Source of the DNA: Vibrio sp. SCSIO 43137
GTDB lineage: Bacteria; Pseudomonadota; Gammaproteobacteria; Enterobacterales; Vibrionaceae
Direction of reading: 5' to 3'
DNA length: 64,000 bases
Assembly: GCF_028201475.1 (NCBI RefSeq)
Contig: NZ_CP116384.1
Location: 62,001 to 126,000 of the forward strand
In this document: piece by piece, positions 1 through 9,129 of the stretch
How the letters are laid out: every line of letters starts with the position of its first letter
Position numbering within the stretch: position 1 is the stretch's first letter
The notes under the pieces: model-generated
The model's database searches: none
Told to the model about the DNA's origin: nothing
What the model saw: only the letters and a program-made list of their open reading frames with translations
Made by a program: the position numbers and the translations under genes

Positions 1-626
1 TACTCATAGCCGGAAATTTCTGAGCTCTTGTTAAATTTATATGTCTTTCCGGAAGTGATATTAAAGATTCTGTGCCAATGATCTTTTGAATCCTGTGGCG
101 AGGTGATCAAGCCAAATTGAGTATCGTAGGCCAAAGCTTCCAGCATCTTATTTTTGCTGTTATAGAAAGACTTTTTGCTTAGTTTTTCAGGTAGTGCTAG
201 CGGCTCTATTTCTTCCCCTTTGCTATCAAAGCGGATTATGGCCGGAGTTCGTTCAAAAGAGACCAGCAACTGAGTGTTACCTTTTATGTTGTCTTTGTCA
301 TTCTGTAGTGCCAGCCCTTCACTATCAATCTTCCCTAAAAAGTAGGGTCTAAGCTGGTAATGGTGTAGCACCTTCAGTTGCGTAATCCGTTGTTTACCGA
401 ACCCGATTTTAAGGTGGTAAAGATCGCCCTTATCGCCGATGGCATAGAGGATATTCTCATCTTTATCGAAGGCGATATCGGATATTTCCACCAAGTGATC
501 ATCAATCCTGACGCTCTGCAGAATACGAAAGTTGTTGTCTGCTTCTGTCTGAATGTCCTTTGGCTTCCCGGCTGCCGCCGCGCTAAGGGATATAAGTAAA
601 GCTAAACCTGTAATTAAACCATGCAT
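1..626 (-). CDS. Secreted phytase-like / SdiA-regulated-type beta-propeller protein (3' end outside window)
   Basis: An open minus-strand frame runs from the ATG at 626 to the left edge with no stop, so only about 208 N-terminal residues are visible. The first ~20 residues (MHGLITGLALLISLSAAAA) look like a Sec signal peptide. The mature part contains motifs such as ISDIAFDKDENILYAIGDKG and KIDSEGLAL, which are typical of the esterase-like phytase / SdiA-regulated beta-propeller family. The likely location is periplasmic or extracellular and the substrate is unknown. A weak AAGAG lies about 12 nt before the ATG. The family call rests on motif style only. Confidence 0.6.
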   Translation of the reverse strand, partial: MHGLITGLALLISLSAAAAGKPKDIQTEADNNFRILQSVRIDDHLVEISDIAFDKDENILYAIGDKGDLYHLKIGFGKQRITQLKVLHHYQLRPYFLGKIDSEGLALQNDKDNIKGNTQLLVSFERTPAIIRFDSKGEEIEPLALPEKLSKKSFYNSKNKMLEALAYDTQFGLITSPQDSKDHWHRIFNITSGKTYKFNKSSEISGYE

Positions 627-768
627 ATGTTTGTTGTTATCTCTTTTAGATCCCTGTTTAAGCAAGTGTTTTAGGGCTTTGTTCTGCCTTGCTTATATAA
701 CTGTGCCTGTATGTTCCTGAACTTCACTATAGACGAACTTATTCACATATTTCCAGTGGATAGAGTTT

Positions 769-1788
769 ATGTCTTTGATTAACAGACGTTTGGAACATCA
801 GGGAGTCCCCGGAAATGGGAGACGACAGATGTATCCGTTCCCACAGTTGCTATTGATCTTTAGCTCAATAGTTGCTGATTCCGGCGACAATAATCATCAA
901 TTAATTTGGATGGGATTCAAGTTGGCAGTTAAGTCAAAAAGAAAAATAACTTACACAAAAGTAAACCGCGTTCCTTCAGCAGAGACGGTTTCTGCTCTGT
1001 TTAAGGAGCTTCTTCAAATCACGGGTCTGACAAAATCAGATTATGCAGACCTTACCGCTGAGCTTACAGGAGTAGAAACGGTCAGGGAGGCGAGTGTTAA
1101 AACCTGGTTGTATAACGGTGTTTTGCCGAGTAAAGGGTCGAGAAAAACCGTGCTTCGCATGTTTGAGCTGCTCTGTGATGGAGAGTTGGCAGCGCAGTGG
1201 AGTCAGGCCTTTATCGATCTTGAGATTAAGGCAAAGCGGCAAAGAAAGAGAAACACCCGACGGCCCAGTCATGCAGAGGTGATACCAGATGACTCATCAA
1301 CGGAAAACAGTCACACAGTAACCAGTGAGGAACTAAGCCGGAAAGAGCCGGTGGATGATAAGGTTGTCCGGAGAAAATGGTCTCTGCCTGTTGTTAAGCT
1401 GGCGGAGAGAGCCGGACGACCCTATCGCATGGGCGGTGTGTTAATCGTTGCTGCGCTGTTTACAGCTTCTGTGCTGCTATTTTTAGCCAGCGCTATCAAC
1501 AGGGTCACTATCGTGAATGAGATTGTGCTTGCGGATTGCAATGCTGATTTATCTGATTCAAGGCAGAGAGGCGCTTTGGAGTACTCAGTCAGGGTTATTA
1601 GAAATAATGTTCTGGCTGGTGAGCATGCAGATAATGCATTGCCAGATAATCAGGTTATAGAGGGTTATCACTCTCCTGACACTTGTCATTTGGTGGTTTC
1701 TCAGCAAAAGGAGCAAGGAGTGAAAATTCAGTTGCCCCCTCAACAGAGGCAACTGGTTAACAGTAAGCTAAGCAGGGAACAGCGATAA
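769..1788 (+). CDS. Single-pass membrane protein of unknown function with basic cytoplasmic N-terminus
   Basis: 339 residues from the ATG at 769. Residues ~60-150 are basic and helical, and the stretch containing VREASVKTWLYNGVLPSKGSRKT resembles a small helix-turn-helix or phage-repressor-like fold. A single membrane segment lies near residues 224-244 (GVLIVAALFTASVLLFLASA), and the ~95 residues after it would be periplasmic. This resembles one-component membrane-tethered regulators, but no family is recognised. The first 47 residues have low-complexity noncoding character, so the ATG at 910 (MGFKLAVKSKRK) is a credible alternative start. The gene ends 10 bp from the convergent radical SAM gene. 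Confidence 0.55.
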   Translation: MSLINRRLEHQGVPGNGRRQMYPFPQLLLIFSSIVADSGDNNHQLIWMGFKLAVKSKRKITYTKVNRVPSAETVSALFKELLQITGLTKSDYADLTAELTGVETVREASVKTWLYNGVLPSKGSRKTVLRMFELLCDGELAAQWSQAFIDLEIKAKRQRKRNTRRPSHAEVIPDDSSTENSHTVTSEELSRKEPVDDKVVRRKWSLPVVKLAERAGRPYRMGGVLIVAALFTASVLLFLASAINRVTIVNEIVLADCNADLSDSRQRGALEYSVRVIRNNVLAGEHADNALPDNQVIEGYHSPDTCHLVVSQQKEQGVKIQLPPQQRQLVNSKLSREQR

Positions 1789-1798
1789 TTGACTGATC

Positions 1799-2836
1799 CT
1801 AGGCAATTCTGGAGATAGGCTCTTTGTCTGACAGGTCTTCTTTCCAGTCTGTTTTACAGCTGCAGTTGGGGATTTGATCGGGGATATTGCCCGATTCACG
1901 GATTCCTTCCAGCATGGTAAGCATGGTGGGATCGCACTGCGGACAGTTTGAAGGGCCAGCAATAGGAGGGGGAGTATCATCAAACCCGCCAATGATCAGT
2001 GGCCAGTTTTTCGCTTTGGCCTGTAAGGCTATGTTGTAGATAGTCCACAGCCATGGCGGGCGAAACTCCCCTTTATTATACAGCTGTTCCAGATGAGTGC
2101 CTTCCGGTACAAAGGCACAGGATAAAACCATCTCATCAATACCGAGATCAGCCAGATAACTCAGGGTATTGATCACTTCCTGATAGGCCTGCCATTCCGT
2201 CAGTTCCGGAGCTTTCAGAAACACATAGATGGAGGTACGAACACCTAATTGCTGCATGATTTCGATTTTGGCTTCAAACAATTGTCTGTCGATACCCTTT
2301 TTCAGCATCACATTACGTACGGTATCGTTATGACTTTCAAAGCCGATACCGACAATCAGCTCTTTGTCTTTTAGCTGGATAAGGGCATCTTCCAGTTTTC
2401 GCTGGGTAATAAAGCGCGGATAGGCCTCAACAAAAAGCTGTTTGATATTAGGGTGATTGGCGACATGCTGATAAACATGGTGCTGAAACTCTGTCGGTAA
2501 TTCTGAGTCGGGGAAAAAGCTGCCACCGTTAAACACCGCCATTCTTTCTACTTGTTCATTCCCAGTGGTGAGGTGATCAAACATCTTTTTATAGGTGTCC
2601 GTTTCCAGTTTCCAGCTACCAAAGTAGTTTTCATTTCCCGAACCCATAATCACTTCTCTGGTAAAGCCCGGAAAAGCACAGAAGGTGCAGGCATCACCTT
2701 TCATTGCCCGGTAATAACTACAGCCGCCTCCCGGTACAAGAATAGTCTGAGTCACCAGAGGAGACTGGTGGCTGGGAATGTATTTTACTTCTGTTGACTG
2801 ATCACATGGGTATCCATCAATAAGCTGGTGGGTCAT
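1799..2836 (-). CDS. Radical SAM protein (archaeosine-synthase RaSEA-like / TIGR01210-like)
   Basis: 345 residues. The N-terminal third carries a cysteine cluster, C-x9-C-x2-C (CSYYRAMKGDACTFC), that would hold a 4Fe-4S cluster in the spacing seen in the Elp3-like and archaeosine-lyase radical SAM groups. Glycine-rich SAM-binding segments follow (AVFNGGSFFPDSE, VGIGFESHND). The C-terminus holds a second Cys group, NCPQCDP and CSCK near residues 300-332, which may bind a further metal or cluster. The substrate is not known in bacteria; RNA modification is the family-based guess. The gene is monocistronic and convergent with the membrane protein gene to its left. Confidence 0.75.
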   Translation of the reverse strand: MTHQLIDGYPCDQSTEVKYIPSHQSPLVTQTILVPGGGCSYYRAMKGDACTFCAFPGFTREVIMGSGNENYFGSWKLETDTYKKMFDHLTTGNEQVERMAVFNGGSFFPDSELPTEFQHHVYQHVANHPNIKQLFVEAYPRFITQRKLEDALIQLKDKELIVGIGFESHNDTVRNVMLKKGIDRQLFEAKIEIMQQLGVRTSIYVFLKAPELTEWQAYQEVINTLSYLADLGIDEMVLSCAFVPEGTHLEQLYNKGEFRPPWLWTIYNIALQAKAKNWPLIIGGFDDTPPPIAGPSNCPQCDPTMLTMLEGIRESGNIPDQIPNCSCKTDWKEDLSDKEPISRIA

Positions 2837-3025
2837 AGCTGAATCCTTAATTGCTCAATATGAGTGATCAATTATTAAGTCTGACATAATAAAACTCAGT
2901 AAAAACAAAGGGTAATGAAATGGTAATAGATGGGTAACAGAGCGGTAATTACCTTTATGTTGTACTGATTTTTACTTTTAACGGACGGATATTAAGGCTC
3001 TGATTACATAAGATGGAGTTTTACC

Positions 3026-3610
3026 GTGAAAGTAAGAACAGTCAAAGAGCAAGATTATCAGGAGATCGCTGATTTAGAGGTTACAGTCTGGGGGGAAGAG
3101 GGGGCCAGTTACGATATTATCCGCTCAAGACACGAGATTTTTCCCGAGGGAAGTTTTGTTGTCGAAGAGGAAGACGGCACTATTGTAGGATATGCTGCTG
3201 TACAGAGAGTAAACCGGGCATCGGATGATACATGGTTTGAACAGACCGATAGCGGTTATATTAAAGAGTCTCATGTGCCTGATGGTCATATCTTGTACGG
3301 AATAGGGATGGCAGGGCTGAAACATGGTGTGGCAGATCTCATTATCAAATATGCCCACGACTATTTTATAGCATCGGGTATATGCTATATGTTGGTACTC
3401 GGAAGTCGTGTTCCCGGCTTTGCAGCATGGACACGTAAAACCGGACTAGGAATTAAGGAATACATAACAACCAGAAGACCGGACGGATACTCCATTGATC
3501 CTGAACTGATGCTCTATCAGAAGCACGGTTTTGAGATCTTATGTGAAATGCACCACTACTTCCCTTGTGAAGACAGCTTAGATTACGGTGCATTAATTAT
3601 AAAAAAATAG
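3026..3610 (+). CDS. GNAT-family acyltransferase
   Basis: 194 residues from a GTG start at 3026, chosen because GGAG lies 7 nt upstream. The N-terminal MKVRTVKEQDYQEIADLE and the central GTIVGYAAVQ strand are typical of the GNAT fold. The C-terminal half (LGSRVPGF, then DPELMLYQKHGFEIL) resembles the GNAT domain found fused to carbon-nitrogen hydrolases, including the late DxxLxxxxxxGF motif. The acceptor is unknown. It lies 51 bp before a LuxR-type regulator gene on the same strand, separated by a perfect hairpin, so the two may be functionally linked. An acyl-transfer role in signal production is possible but is only inference. Confidence 0.7.
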   Translation: MKVRTVKEQDYQEIADLEVTVWGEEGASYDIIRSRHEIFPEGSFVVEEEDGTIVGYAAVQRVNRASDDTWFEQTDSGYIKESHVPDGHILYGIGMAGLKHGVADLIIKYAHDYFIASGICYMLVLGSRVPGFAAWTRKTGLGIKEYITTRRPDGYSIDPELMLYQKHGFEILCEMHHYFPCEDSLDYGALIIKK

Positions 3611-3623
3611 AACTGACTGACGA

Positions 3624-3649
3624 TTGCCGGCATTAGCCGATGCCGGCAA
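3624..3649 (+). terminator. Perfect 10-bp hairpin between GNAT and LuxR genes
   Basis: TTGCCGGCAT and ATGCCGGCAA flank a 6-nt loop (TAGCCG), giving a perfect GC-rich stem. There is no T tract after it. The hairpin ends 12 nt before the ATG of the LuxR-type gene, which has no visible Shine-Dalgarno sequence. It may partly terminate the upstream transcript or affect translation of the regulator. Confidence 0.5.
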
Positions 3650-3661
3650 CATGCTATAAAA

Positions 3662-4795
3662 ATGGAACGACAACTTAAACTTCAGGCCTTACTGCTGAAA
3701 ACGGTAACTGATATCGAATTATGGCAGGACGTTTTGGGCCAGATAGCAACTATTACCGGTGCTCGTAAGGGCATCATTATGCTGCGTAACAAGAGCACAT
3801 CTGATCTTTATATCTCTAAAGATATTCACTTCGATCTGCAAAGTCCTATGCTTTACGGCCTGAGTAATGAAGAAGTAGGGTCTTATATTACTCATTTCTA
3901 CAAGGTAGACCCCTGGACAGAAATTGAGAACAAACACCATCCTGTTGCACCTTATGCCATGTCGTCTTATTTGCCTATTGATGAGCTGGAAAAGACAGAG
4001 TTCTGGCAATGGCTGGAGCCACAGGGCATCAGCGATACGGTGGTGGTTGAGCTCCATTCCTCTGTTGATAGCTGGATCTCTCTTAATATGTTTTTTGACG
4101 GCAGAGACGAGAAAGTGAAACAAGCGACTCTGGAACTGCTGAGGAACATGCAGGATATCTTCACTCAGGTGTGGGAATTTGGAATGCAACACCGGGCAAC
4201 AACGGCTTCTCCTGAAAGCCTTAACTTTTTCCTTGAGCAGCAGGAGTTGCCTTCTTTACTGGTCGACGGACATTCAAAGGTTGTTAAAGCGAATGAAAAA
4301 GCAGAGCAGTTATTAGCTGAATCTTCATTTCCAATCAGCAATAAAGACGGCTATCTGTTTATTAAGGACAGAGCAGAGTTAAATAAGTTAAGGGAAGGTA
4401 TTGCTGCGCTGTCTAAGTCAGAGTCTCAGCCAGCGGCACTGCCAACTTGTGATATCAAGATTAACGGCTATAACTGCCTCTGTACGCTTCTCGGGGAAGG
4501 GGAAGATGTTATTGGTGCTGATACAGTGTTACGAATGCTCTCCATTAAACCTGAAAAAACAGTGACGGTGAATGGTATGTGCCTGATTTGGGAGAGTGAA
4601 GGTCTGACACGCAGGGAGAAAGAGCTGGTTGAGGTGCTCGCCAATGGTGGCAGGGTAGTTGATTTTATGAACCAGTATAATCTGGCGAAAAGTACCTCAC
4701 ATATTCACTGGGGCAATGTGAAAAAGAAGCTGAATGTGAAGGACAGAAACGAGATTTATGCATACCACAAGCTATATCTGGAGACGATTAATTAG
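3662..4795 (+). CDS. LuxR/FixJ-type transcriptional regulator with large N-terminal sensor region
   Basis: 377 residues. The C-terminal ~60 residues form a LuxR-type helix-turn-helix: LTRREKELVEVLANGG, then a recognition-helix region with KSTSHIHWGNVKKKL and the closing NRNEIYAYHK-like segment. Residues 1-180 resemble a GAF/autoinducer-type sensor (LWQDVLGQIATITGARKGIIML), and residues ~200-300 resemble a PAS-like unit (LPSLLVDGHSKVVKANEKAEQLL). No ligand can be named. The gene sits between a GNAT gene and a palindrome-rich promoter that leads into a structured RNA, which suggests a local regulatory module. No Shine-Dalgarno sequence precedes the ATG; the adjacent hairpin may matter for its expression. 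Confidence 0.75.
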   Translation: MERQLKLQALLLKTVTDIELWQDVLGQIATITGARKGIIMLRNKSTSDLYISKDIHFDLQSPMLYGLSNEEVGSYITHFYKVDPWTEIENKHHPVAPYAMSSYLPIDELEKTEFWQWLEPQGISDTVVVELHSSVDSWISLNMFFDGRDEKVKQATLELLRNMQDIFTQVWEFGMQHRATTASPESLNFFLEQQELPSLLVDGHSKVVKANEKAEQLLAESSFPISNKDGYLFIKDRAELNKLREGIAALSKSESQPAALPTCDIKINGYNCLCTLLGEGEDVIGADTVLRMLSIKPEKTVTVNGMCLIWESEGLTRREKELVEVLANGGRVVDFMNQYNLAKSTSHIHWGNVKKKLNVKDRNEIYAYHKLYLETIN

Positions 4796-4818
4796 TCATT
4801 CAGGGCTGTTTAATGGTT

Positions 4819-4864
4819 ATTGATTAATCAATTAGTAACTAGTTACTATTTTCTTTTATATAAC
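4819..4864 (+). promoter_or_regulatory. Two abutting perfect palindromes overlapping a candidate promoter
   Basis: ATTGATTAATCAAT (4819-4832) is a perfect 14-bp palindrome. It is followed directly by TAGTAACTAGTTACTA (4833-4848), a perfect 16-bp palindrome. A TATATAAC -10-like element follows at 4857-4864. The first palindrome would be centred near -43 of a start around 4869, a usual site for an activator, and the second would overlap -35. The adjacent LuxR-type regulator is the obvious candidate ligand, which is inference. Confidence 0.5.
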
Positions 4865-4869
4865 CAGTA

Positions 4870-5060
4870 CCTATGCTTTAACCCAGAATTACAACAATGT
4901 CAGTTGACTTCTAAATGAAAACAAAGCCTGACAATAACAGGCGAATACAAATTAGCTGAACCATGATAGCGGCTACTATCATCCAGCTTATAAAAAACCA
5001 GCGCATAGGGGCGCTTAATCTCGCGGGGGGTTAAGTTTCAATATGACCGCTGGTTTTTTT
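4870..5060 (+). ncRNA. Candidate structured small RNA with intrinsic terminator
   Basis: The gap between the LuxR-type gene and the DUF2999 gene contains consecutive stems: GCCTG/CAGGC (4926-4942), a nested AGCTG/CAGCT plus ATGATAG/CTATCAT element (4954-4988), and a long outer stem AACCAGCG (4996-5003) with CGCTGGTT (5048-5055) followed by seven T (5054-5060). Inside the last stem, CTTAA/TTAAG and a G-rich loop can form. The 5' end is set only by the -10-like element at 4857. No known RNA family is recognised. It could be a free small RNA or a terminated leader of the DUF2999 gene. Confidence 0.5.
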
Positions 5061-5131
5061 ATTTCTTCCCTCTATCCCTAACCCTTATGCTAAACTGCCT
5101 TCTTTATTTTCAAACTCTGGACTGACAGACA

Positions 5132-5383
5132 ATGAACCCGATTCTTGCAATATTAAAAGAAAACAATATCAGTGATGAGCAGATTAACGAGCTGTTTGAA
5201 GTGCTGACACAAAACCCGTTGGCAGCGATGGCGACACTTGGTCAGCTTGGATTACCTCAGGAGAAGTTACAGCTTCTTATGGGGCAGGTGATGCAAAATC
5301 CAGCCTTGATTAAAGAAGCCGTTAACGAGCTTGGTCTGGACTTTTCGAAAGTAGAAGCAGCGAAAGAGAAGCTTCAAAAGTAA
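5132..5383 (+). CDS. DUF2999 family protein
   Basis: 83 residues, all-helical and acidic, beginning MNPILAILKENNISDEQINE and containing FEVLTQNPLAAMATLGQLGL. This matches the short DUF2999 family, which is largely restricted to Vibrionaceae and has no known function. It is predicted to be cytoplasmic, with no signal peptide or membrane segment. A perfect bidirectional terminator follows 20 bp after the stop, so the gene appears monocistronic. It lies 70 bp downstream of a strong terminator that closes the candidate small RNA. Confidence 0.75.
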   Translation: MNPILAILKENNISDEQINELFEVLTQNPLAAMATLGQLGLPQEKLQLLMGQVMQNPALIKEAVNELGLDFSKVEAAKEKLQK

Positions 5384-5402
5384 TCGGCAAGTGTTAAAAG
5401 TG

Positions 5403-5430
5403 AAAACAGGCAGAAATTTCTGCCTGTTTT
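5403..5430. terminator. Bidirectional intrinsic terminator
   Basis: A perfect inverted repeat (AAAACAGGCAGAAA followed by its complement TTTCTGCCTGTTTT) with T tracts on both strands, placed between the convergent DUF2999 and lipoprotein genes. Confidence 0.9.
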
Positions 5431-5454
5431 TGTTTGTACTGTTTCGGCTGTTTA

Positions 5455-5844
5455 TTACATGTCGTAAACCGTATAACCTTTCTTAGTCAGGCATCTGCGC
5501 AGCACTTTAGATTGAGTTTTGGTCGCATCATTTGCGCCACCTGCCGCACCTGCCCCGGCACCAATCGCGCCACCTGCTGCCGCACCGACAAGTGCACCGC
5601 CGATACCGTCTTGCAGTACACCCGCAATCGCGCCAACGGCAGCTCCTGTAAGGCCACTGTTGACAGCTTCTGTTTTAGCCGCAGCACCTTTATCGACTTT
5701 CTCCGCGTATGACTGGCAGTAGGCAAAATCTTGCTCATACTTTGCCTGATCGACACCTTCCATATCGACAACCGGTTTTTGATTGTAAGCACAAGCTGAG
5801 AGTACCAAAGCCGCAATAGAAACAGAGATAATTTTATACATCAT
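5455..5844 (-). CDS. Glycine-zipper outer-membrane-type lipoprotein
   Basis: 129 residues. The N-terminus (MMYKIISVSIAALVLSACAY) is a lipoprotein signal with lipobox LSAC, so Cys18 should be lipidated. Residues ~65-105 form a glycine/alanine zipper (GAAVGAIAGVLQDGIGGALVG and following GxxxG repeats) that can pack in a membrane, as in SlyB- and YMGG-type proteins. The C-terminus has a conserved-looking RRCLTKKGY segment. Role unknown, probably envelope integrity. It ends at a shared terminator with DUF2999. Confidence 0.8.
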   Translation of the reverse strand: MMYKIISVSIAALVLSACAYNQKPVVDMEGVDQAKYEQDFAYCQSYAEKVDKGAAAKTEAVNSGLTGAAVGAIAGVLQDGIGGALVGAAAGGAIGAGAGAAGGANDATKTQSKVLRRCLTKKGYTVYDM

Positions 5845-5975
5845 AGTAATCCTGAATGAATGTTGTCCCAGATGCTACTTCATCTGAATAGCTGAATATG
5901 TAAGGAAAAGTAAGCAGCCCTAAACCTTATATTTTGAGGTAACTTAGGTTTATATAAGGTTAAGCACTGAAAAAT

Positions 5976-6003
5976 AAAAAGGGAAGCATTTTGCTTCCCT
6001 TTT
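5976..6003 (-). terminator. Intrinsic terminator of the MCP gene
   Basis: AAAAGGGAAGC and GCTTCCCTTTT flank a short ATTTT loop. On the minus strand the hairpin is followed by a T-rich run, 38 bp after the stop of the chemoreceptor gene. Confidence 0.85.
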
Positions 6004-6040
6004 CAGGTTAGGTTTGTAGCGACTGAATCAGCATGGCTTA

Positions 6041-7945
6041 TCAGATAGAGAAGCGTTTTACTATGGTCACTAGCTGCTCATTTATCTTAGCAATCTCTTC
6101 TGCGTCAGTAAGTGCCTGCTTACCGTTGGCGTCAAGCTCAGTAACAATTTCGCTAATTGCCGTCATGTTGGAGCTCACTTCTCTGGTGACACTGCTCTGC
6201 TCTTCCGCTGCTGTGGCAACCTGTGTGCTCAGACCGTTGATGTTTTCGACAAAATCCCCCATGGTCATCAGGCTACTTGCGACTTGTCCGGCATTGTTTG
6301 CCGTCTCTTCACAACGGGTTTTGGTAATGTCCATAGACTCAACCACACTATGAGTACGTGCAACAAGGCTTTCCAGCGCTTTCTCAACTTCCGCTGTGCT
6401 CTCTTTGGTTCTGCCGGCAAGGTTACGGACCTCATCAGCAACGACGGCAAATCCGCGACCTTGTTCACCTGCACGCGCAGCTTCAATCGCAGCGTTCAGG
6501 GCCAGAAGGTTGGTTTGTTCAGCAATATCACCAATCACCGTCAGGATACTGTTGATGTTTTCTGTTTCGTCATTCATCTTCTGAACGTTTTCAGAAGACT
6601 GAGTCACCTCTGAAATCAGCGCTGTCACAGTGGACTGAGCCTGCTCGGTTGTCTCTCTGGACTCCATGCTGGTGTCGCTGGCTTGCTGAGTGATCTCAGC
6701 GGTATGAGCGATATCTGATGCCATAGACTCAGCCGTTGCGTTCATCTCTTCAATAGCGGCGACGATTTGCTCTGTTTCAGAAAGATGGTTCTGCAGGAAC
6801 TCGGCGTTCTCTGCTGAACGGTCGCGCAGGCGAACCATGTTTTCCTGCATCTGATTTGAGGCTTCCTGAATATCACGCATCATCTGCTGGAAATTAGCAA
6901 TAAACTGATTTACACCGGAAGAGATGTCCGCCAGATCATCATGGCCGTTGACTTCCAGGCGCTGGGTCAGGTCTATAGTGCCTTGAGATAAACCGTTAAT
7001 GGTTTTCTTAAGCAGCGGAATCGGACGATAGACATAGTTCAGAATCAATGTGTACAGAATCAGTGAAATAATCAAAGAAACAATCGTTGCGATAATGGCG
7101 CGGTTTCTTACTTCAGCCAATTTGGCAAAAGCGGTCGATTTATCCAGCTCGATAGAGAGGAACCACTTCTTATCACCGATATCGATCTGGTGAGAGAAGA
7201 GGGCTTTGTCAACATCGTTGATTTCATACTCAGTTGCCAGCGTGTTGTTACGGGTGATGTCCTGAGCAAGCTGCTTAAAGTTACCGTTTTCCAGCAGAAT
7301 AGAGGTGTTTTTAATATCCGGATGATTGGAAGCGAGAACCGCACTATTCTGGTCAAGGATAAAGGCTTTTGCCCCTTCGATATCGATGGAATCAACAATG
7401 TCGTTCAACTTATCCAGCGTGATATCGGCAATCAGGGCACCGTTCGGAATTTTCTCAGCCACACTTACCATGGTGGTATCTGTGGTGGTGTCTACATAGA
7501 TATCGGTGTAAATGGTACCGGAAGCTGCGCGGGCATCTTTATACCAGAAACTTTCCGCTGGTTTATAGCTTTCCGGCGCCTTACCCAGATCCCAGCCGTC
7601 TACATTCAGGTCATTGGTGTATGCCGTGTTGTCACTGTAACCAACGGTCAGAATATCGATATTACTGGCGCGGCCCATCGCCATCAATCTGGAAACATCA
7701 TCAGGTGCGTTAGTGGTATTTTGACGGTAATCTTCCGCCATACCGTGAACGGAGCGCCCGATAGACTCCATAAAGTCCTGAACTTTTTTACTTTCAGATT
7801 TGGCTCTTTTGGTGGTGGCGTCAGCAATTAATTCAGTCAGGGAGTCTCTTTCATTGCTGTATGCGATGTAGTTGGTGATGCCGACGGATAGGGTAAGCAG
7901 CACGGAGGAGGAGACAAGCAGCGCTTTTTTAAATCCTAATTTCAT
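6041..7945 (-). CDS. Methyl-accepting chemotaxis protein with periplasmic Cache sensor
   Basis: 634 residues. The first membrane segment is near residues 8-28 and the second near 285-308 ([20 protein letters not shown]), enclosing a ~250-residue periplasmic double-Cache sensor ([39 protein letters not shown]). A HAMP domain follows ([24 protein letters not shown]), then the signalling helices with the invariant hairpin tip [18 protein letters not shown] and [13 protein letters not shown]. Cache receptors of this kind often bind amino acids or small carboxylates; the ligand here is unknown. There is no C-terminal CheR-binding pentapeptide (the protein ends VKRFSI). Monocistronic. Confidence 0.95.
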   Translation of the reverse strand: MKLGFKKALLVSSSVLLTLSVGITNYIAYSNERDSLTELIADATTKRAKSESKKVQDFMESIGRSVHGMAEDYRQNTTNAPDDVSRLMAMGRASNIDILTVGYSDNTAYTNDLNVDGWDLGKAPESYKPAESFWYKDARAASGTIYTDIYVDTTTDTTMVSVAEKIPNGALIADITLDKLNDIVDSIDIEGAKAFILDQNSAVLASNHPDIKNTSILLENGNFKQLAQDITRNNTLATEYEINDVDKALFSHQIDIGDKKWFLSIELDKSTAFAKLAEVRNRAIIATIVSLIISLILYTLILNYVYRPIPLLKKTINGLSQGTIDLTQRLEVNGHDDLADISSGVNQFIANFQQMMRDIQEASNQMQENMVRLRDRSAENAEFLQNHLSETEQIVAAIEEMNATAESMASDIAHTAEITQQASDTSMESRETTEQAQSTVTALISEVTQSSENVQKMNDETENINSILTVIGDIAEQTNLLALNAAIEAARAGEQGRGFAVVADEVRNLAGRTKESTAEVEKALESLVARTHSVVESMDITKTRCEETANNAGQVASSLMTMGDFVENINGLSTQVATAAEEQSSVTREVSSNMTAISEIVTELDANGKQALTDAEEIAKINEQLVTIVKRFSI

Positions 7946-8183
7946 AATGGTACCATCGAAATTTTAGCGTGTAGGGAAGTGAAACTTATGATGGATAAGG
8001 CATTTCACATGAGAATTTGCCGCAGTGTAGCGCAATTTGTAACAAAATATGTACCATTGACTTCATAAGATATGGGGCAATGTCAGAAAATTCTGGCAGA
8101 TATGTGATCAGAATAGAATATCGGCGGGTGAATTGAACATTAATAGAACAATTTACTGTAAGGCTTGTTTGATAAAGATTTTC

Positions 8184-8861
8184 TTATGATTTGAACTCGC
8201 GGTTATATTTGTATATCGCGTGACGGGTAATCCCAAGCTGCTCTGACACAATGGCTGTCGCTTCCTTAAATTCAAAGATGCCCTTGTCAAACAAAACTTT
8301 GGTAATGGCCTTGTTTTTTCCTTTCAGGTTGATAGTTGCATCGCTCTCAACTTCGACCACCGCACTTTCAATAGCATCTTTGATAATTGATGCAGGTGAC
8401 GAACTTAATTGTTTATGAATTTTCAGATGAGTATCAGTTATGTCCGGCATCAGGGTTTTAATGATCTCCGGAAATGGATGAGACAAGTTCATATTGATGC
8501 AGAGTAGCCCTATCGGTTTATGGTTTTCTCCTGTTAGCACACAACTGGTTGATTTAAATAAAGAACCATCTTCTGCTGTAGTAAAATGATTTTCTGTTGC
8601 CACATCTCCTTTCTTCGCGAATGAGTCTAGTATTCTCAGGCCTGCATCGGTAATCGGAGAACCTACTTCTTGCTTTGTATTCTGGCTGTTCACAATCTTT
8701 ACTACAGAGTGTTTAAGGTTTTCGAGTGAGTAGATTACTACTTCGCAGTGAGGGCCAATAAACTCAGCAATCGTCTCTGCAAGGCGAAAATTCGATTCTA
8801 AATGCACTCTGTCTTTGTCAGTAAAATCTAAATGGAGTGAACTATATGCAGCAGGGGTCAT
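8184..8861 (-). CDS. YheO-like PAS / HTH_22 transcriptional regulator (DauR-like)
   Basis: 225 residues with two domains. The N-terminal ~120 residues form a YheO-type PAS sensor (AETIAEFIGPHCEVVIYSLENL, GENHKPIGLLCINMNL). The C-terminal ~60 residues are an HTH_22 DNA-binding unit (KNKAITKVLFDKGIFEFKEA, then VSEQLGITRHAIYKYNREFK). The same architecture is found in DauR of Pseudomonas (D-arginine catabolism) and E. coli YheO. Ligand and targets cannot be inferred here: no transport or amino-acid enzyme gene is adjacent. No strong Shine-Dalgarno sequence is seen, so the start is moderately certain. Confidence 0.85.
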   Translation of the reverse strand: MTPAAYSSLHLDFTDKDRVHLESNFRLAETIAEFIGPHCEVVIYSLENLKHSVVKIVNSQNTKQEVGSPITDAGLRILDSFAKKGDVATENHFTTAEDGSLFKSTSCVLTGENHKPIGLLCINMNLSHPFPEIIKTLMPDITDTHLKIHKQLSSSPASIIKDAIESAVVEVESDATINLKGKNKAITKVLFDKGIFEFKEATAIVSEQLGITRHAIYKYNREFKS

Positions 8862-9129
8862 TTCTGGTCACTAATGTTAACTTTATCTTGCGGTAATTCT
8901 CTTAAATTAACCTTTTTATTGCAATAAATCTCATGAGTATGTGTCGCTATACAACTTTACTTTCATTAGTGGGCCATGTGTAAAGTTACCTAAATGAAAC
9001 TGGGGTTCAGATTTATTAGGAGAAGATGGCCACTTTAAACATCTGTCAGAAAATGGTTATACAGAGTTCTAATCGTTCTTGCGATAGGTTAAGTTATTCA
9101 TATTCCGGTATTGAATATGGAGTTGTTTC

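Noticed and set aside
378..599. 73-codon plus-strand frame
   Set aside because: It lies entirely within the phytase-like minus-strand gene, which has a signal peptide and family motifs.
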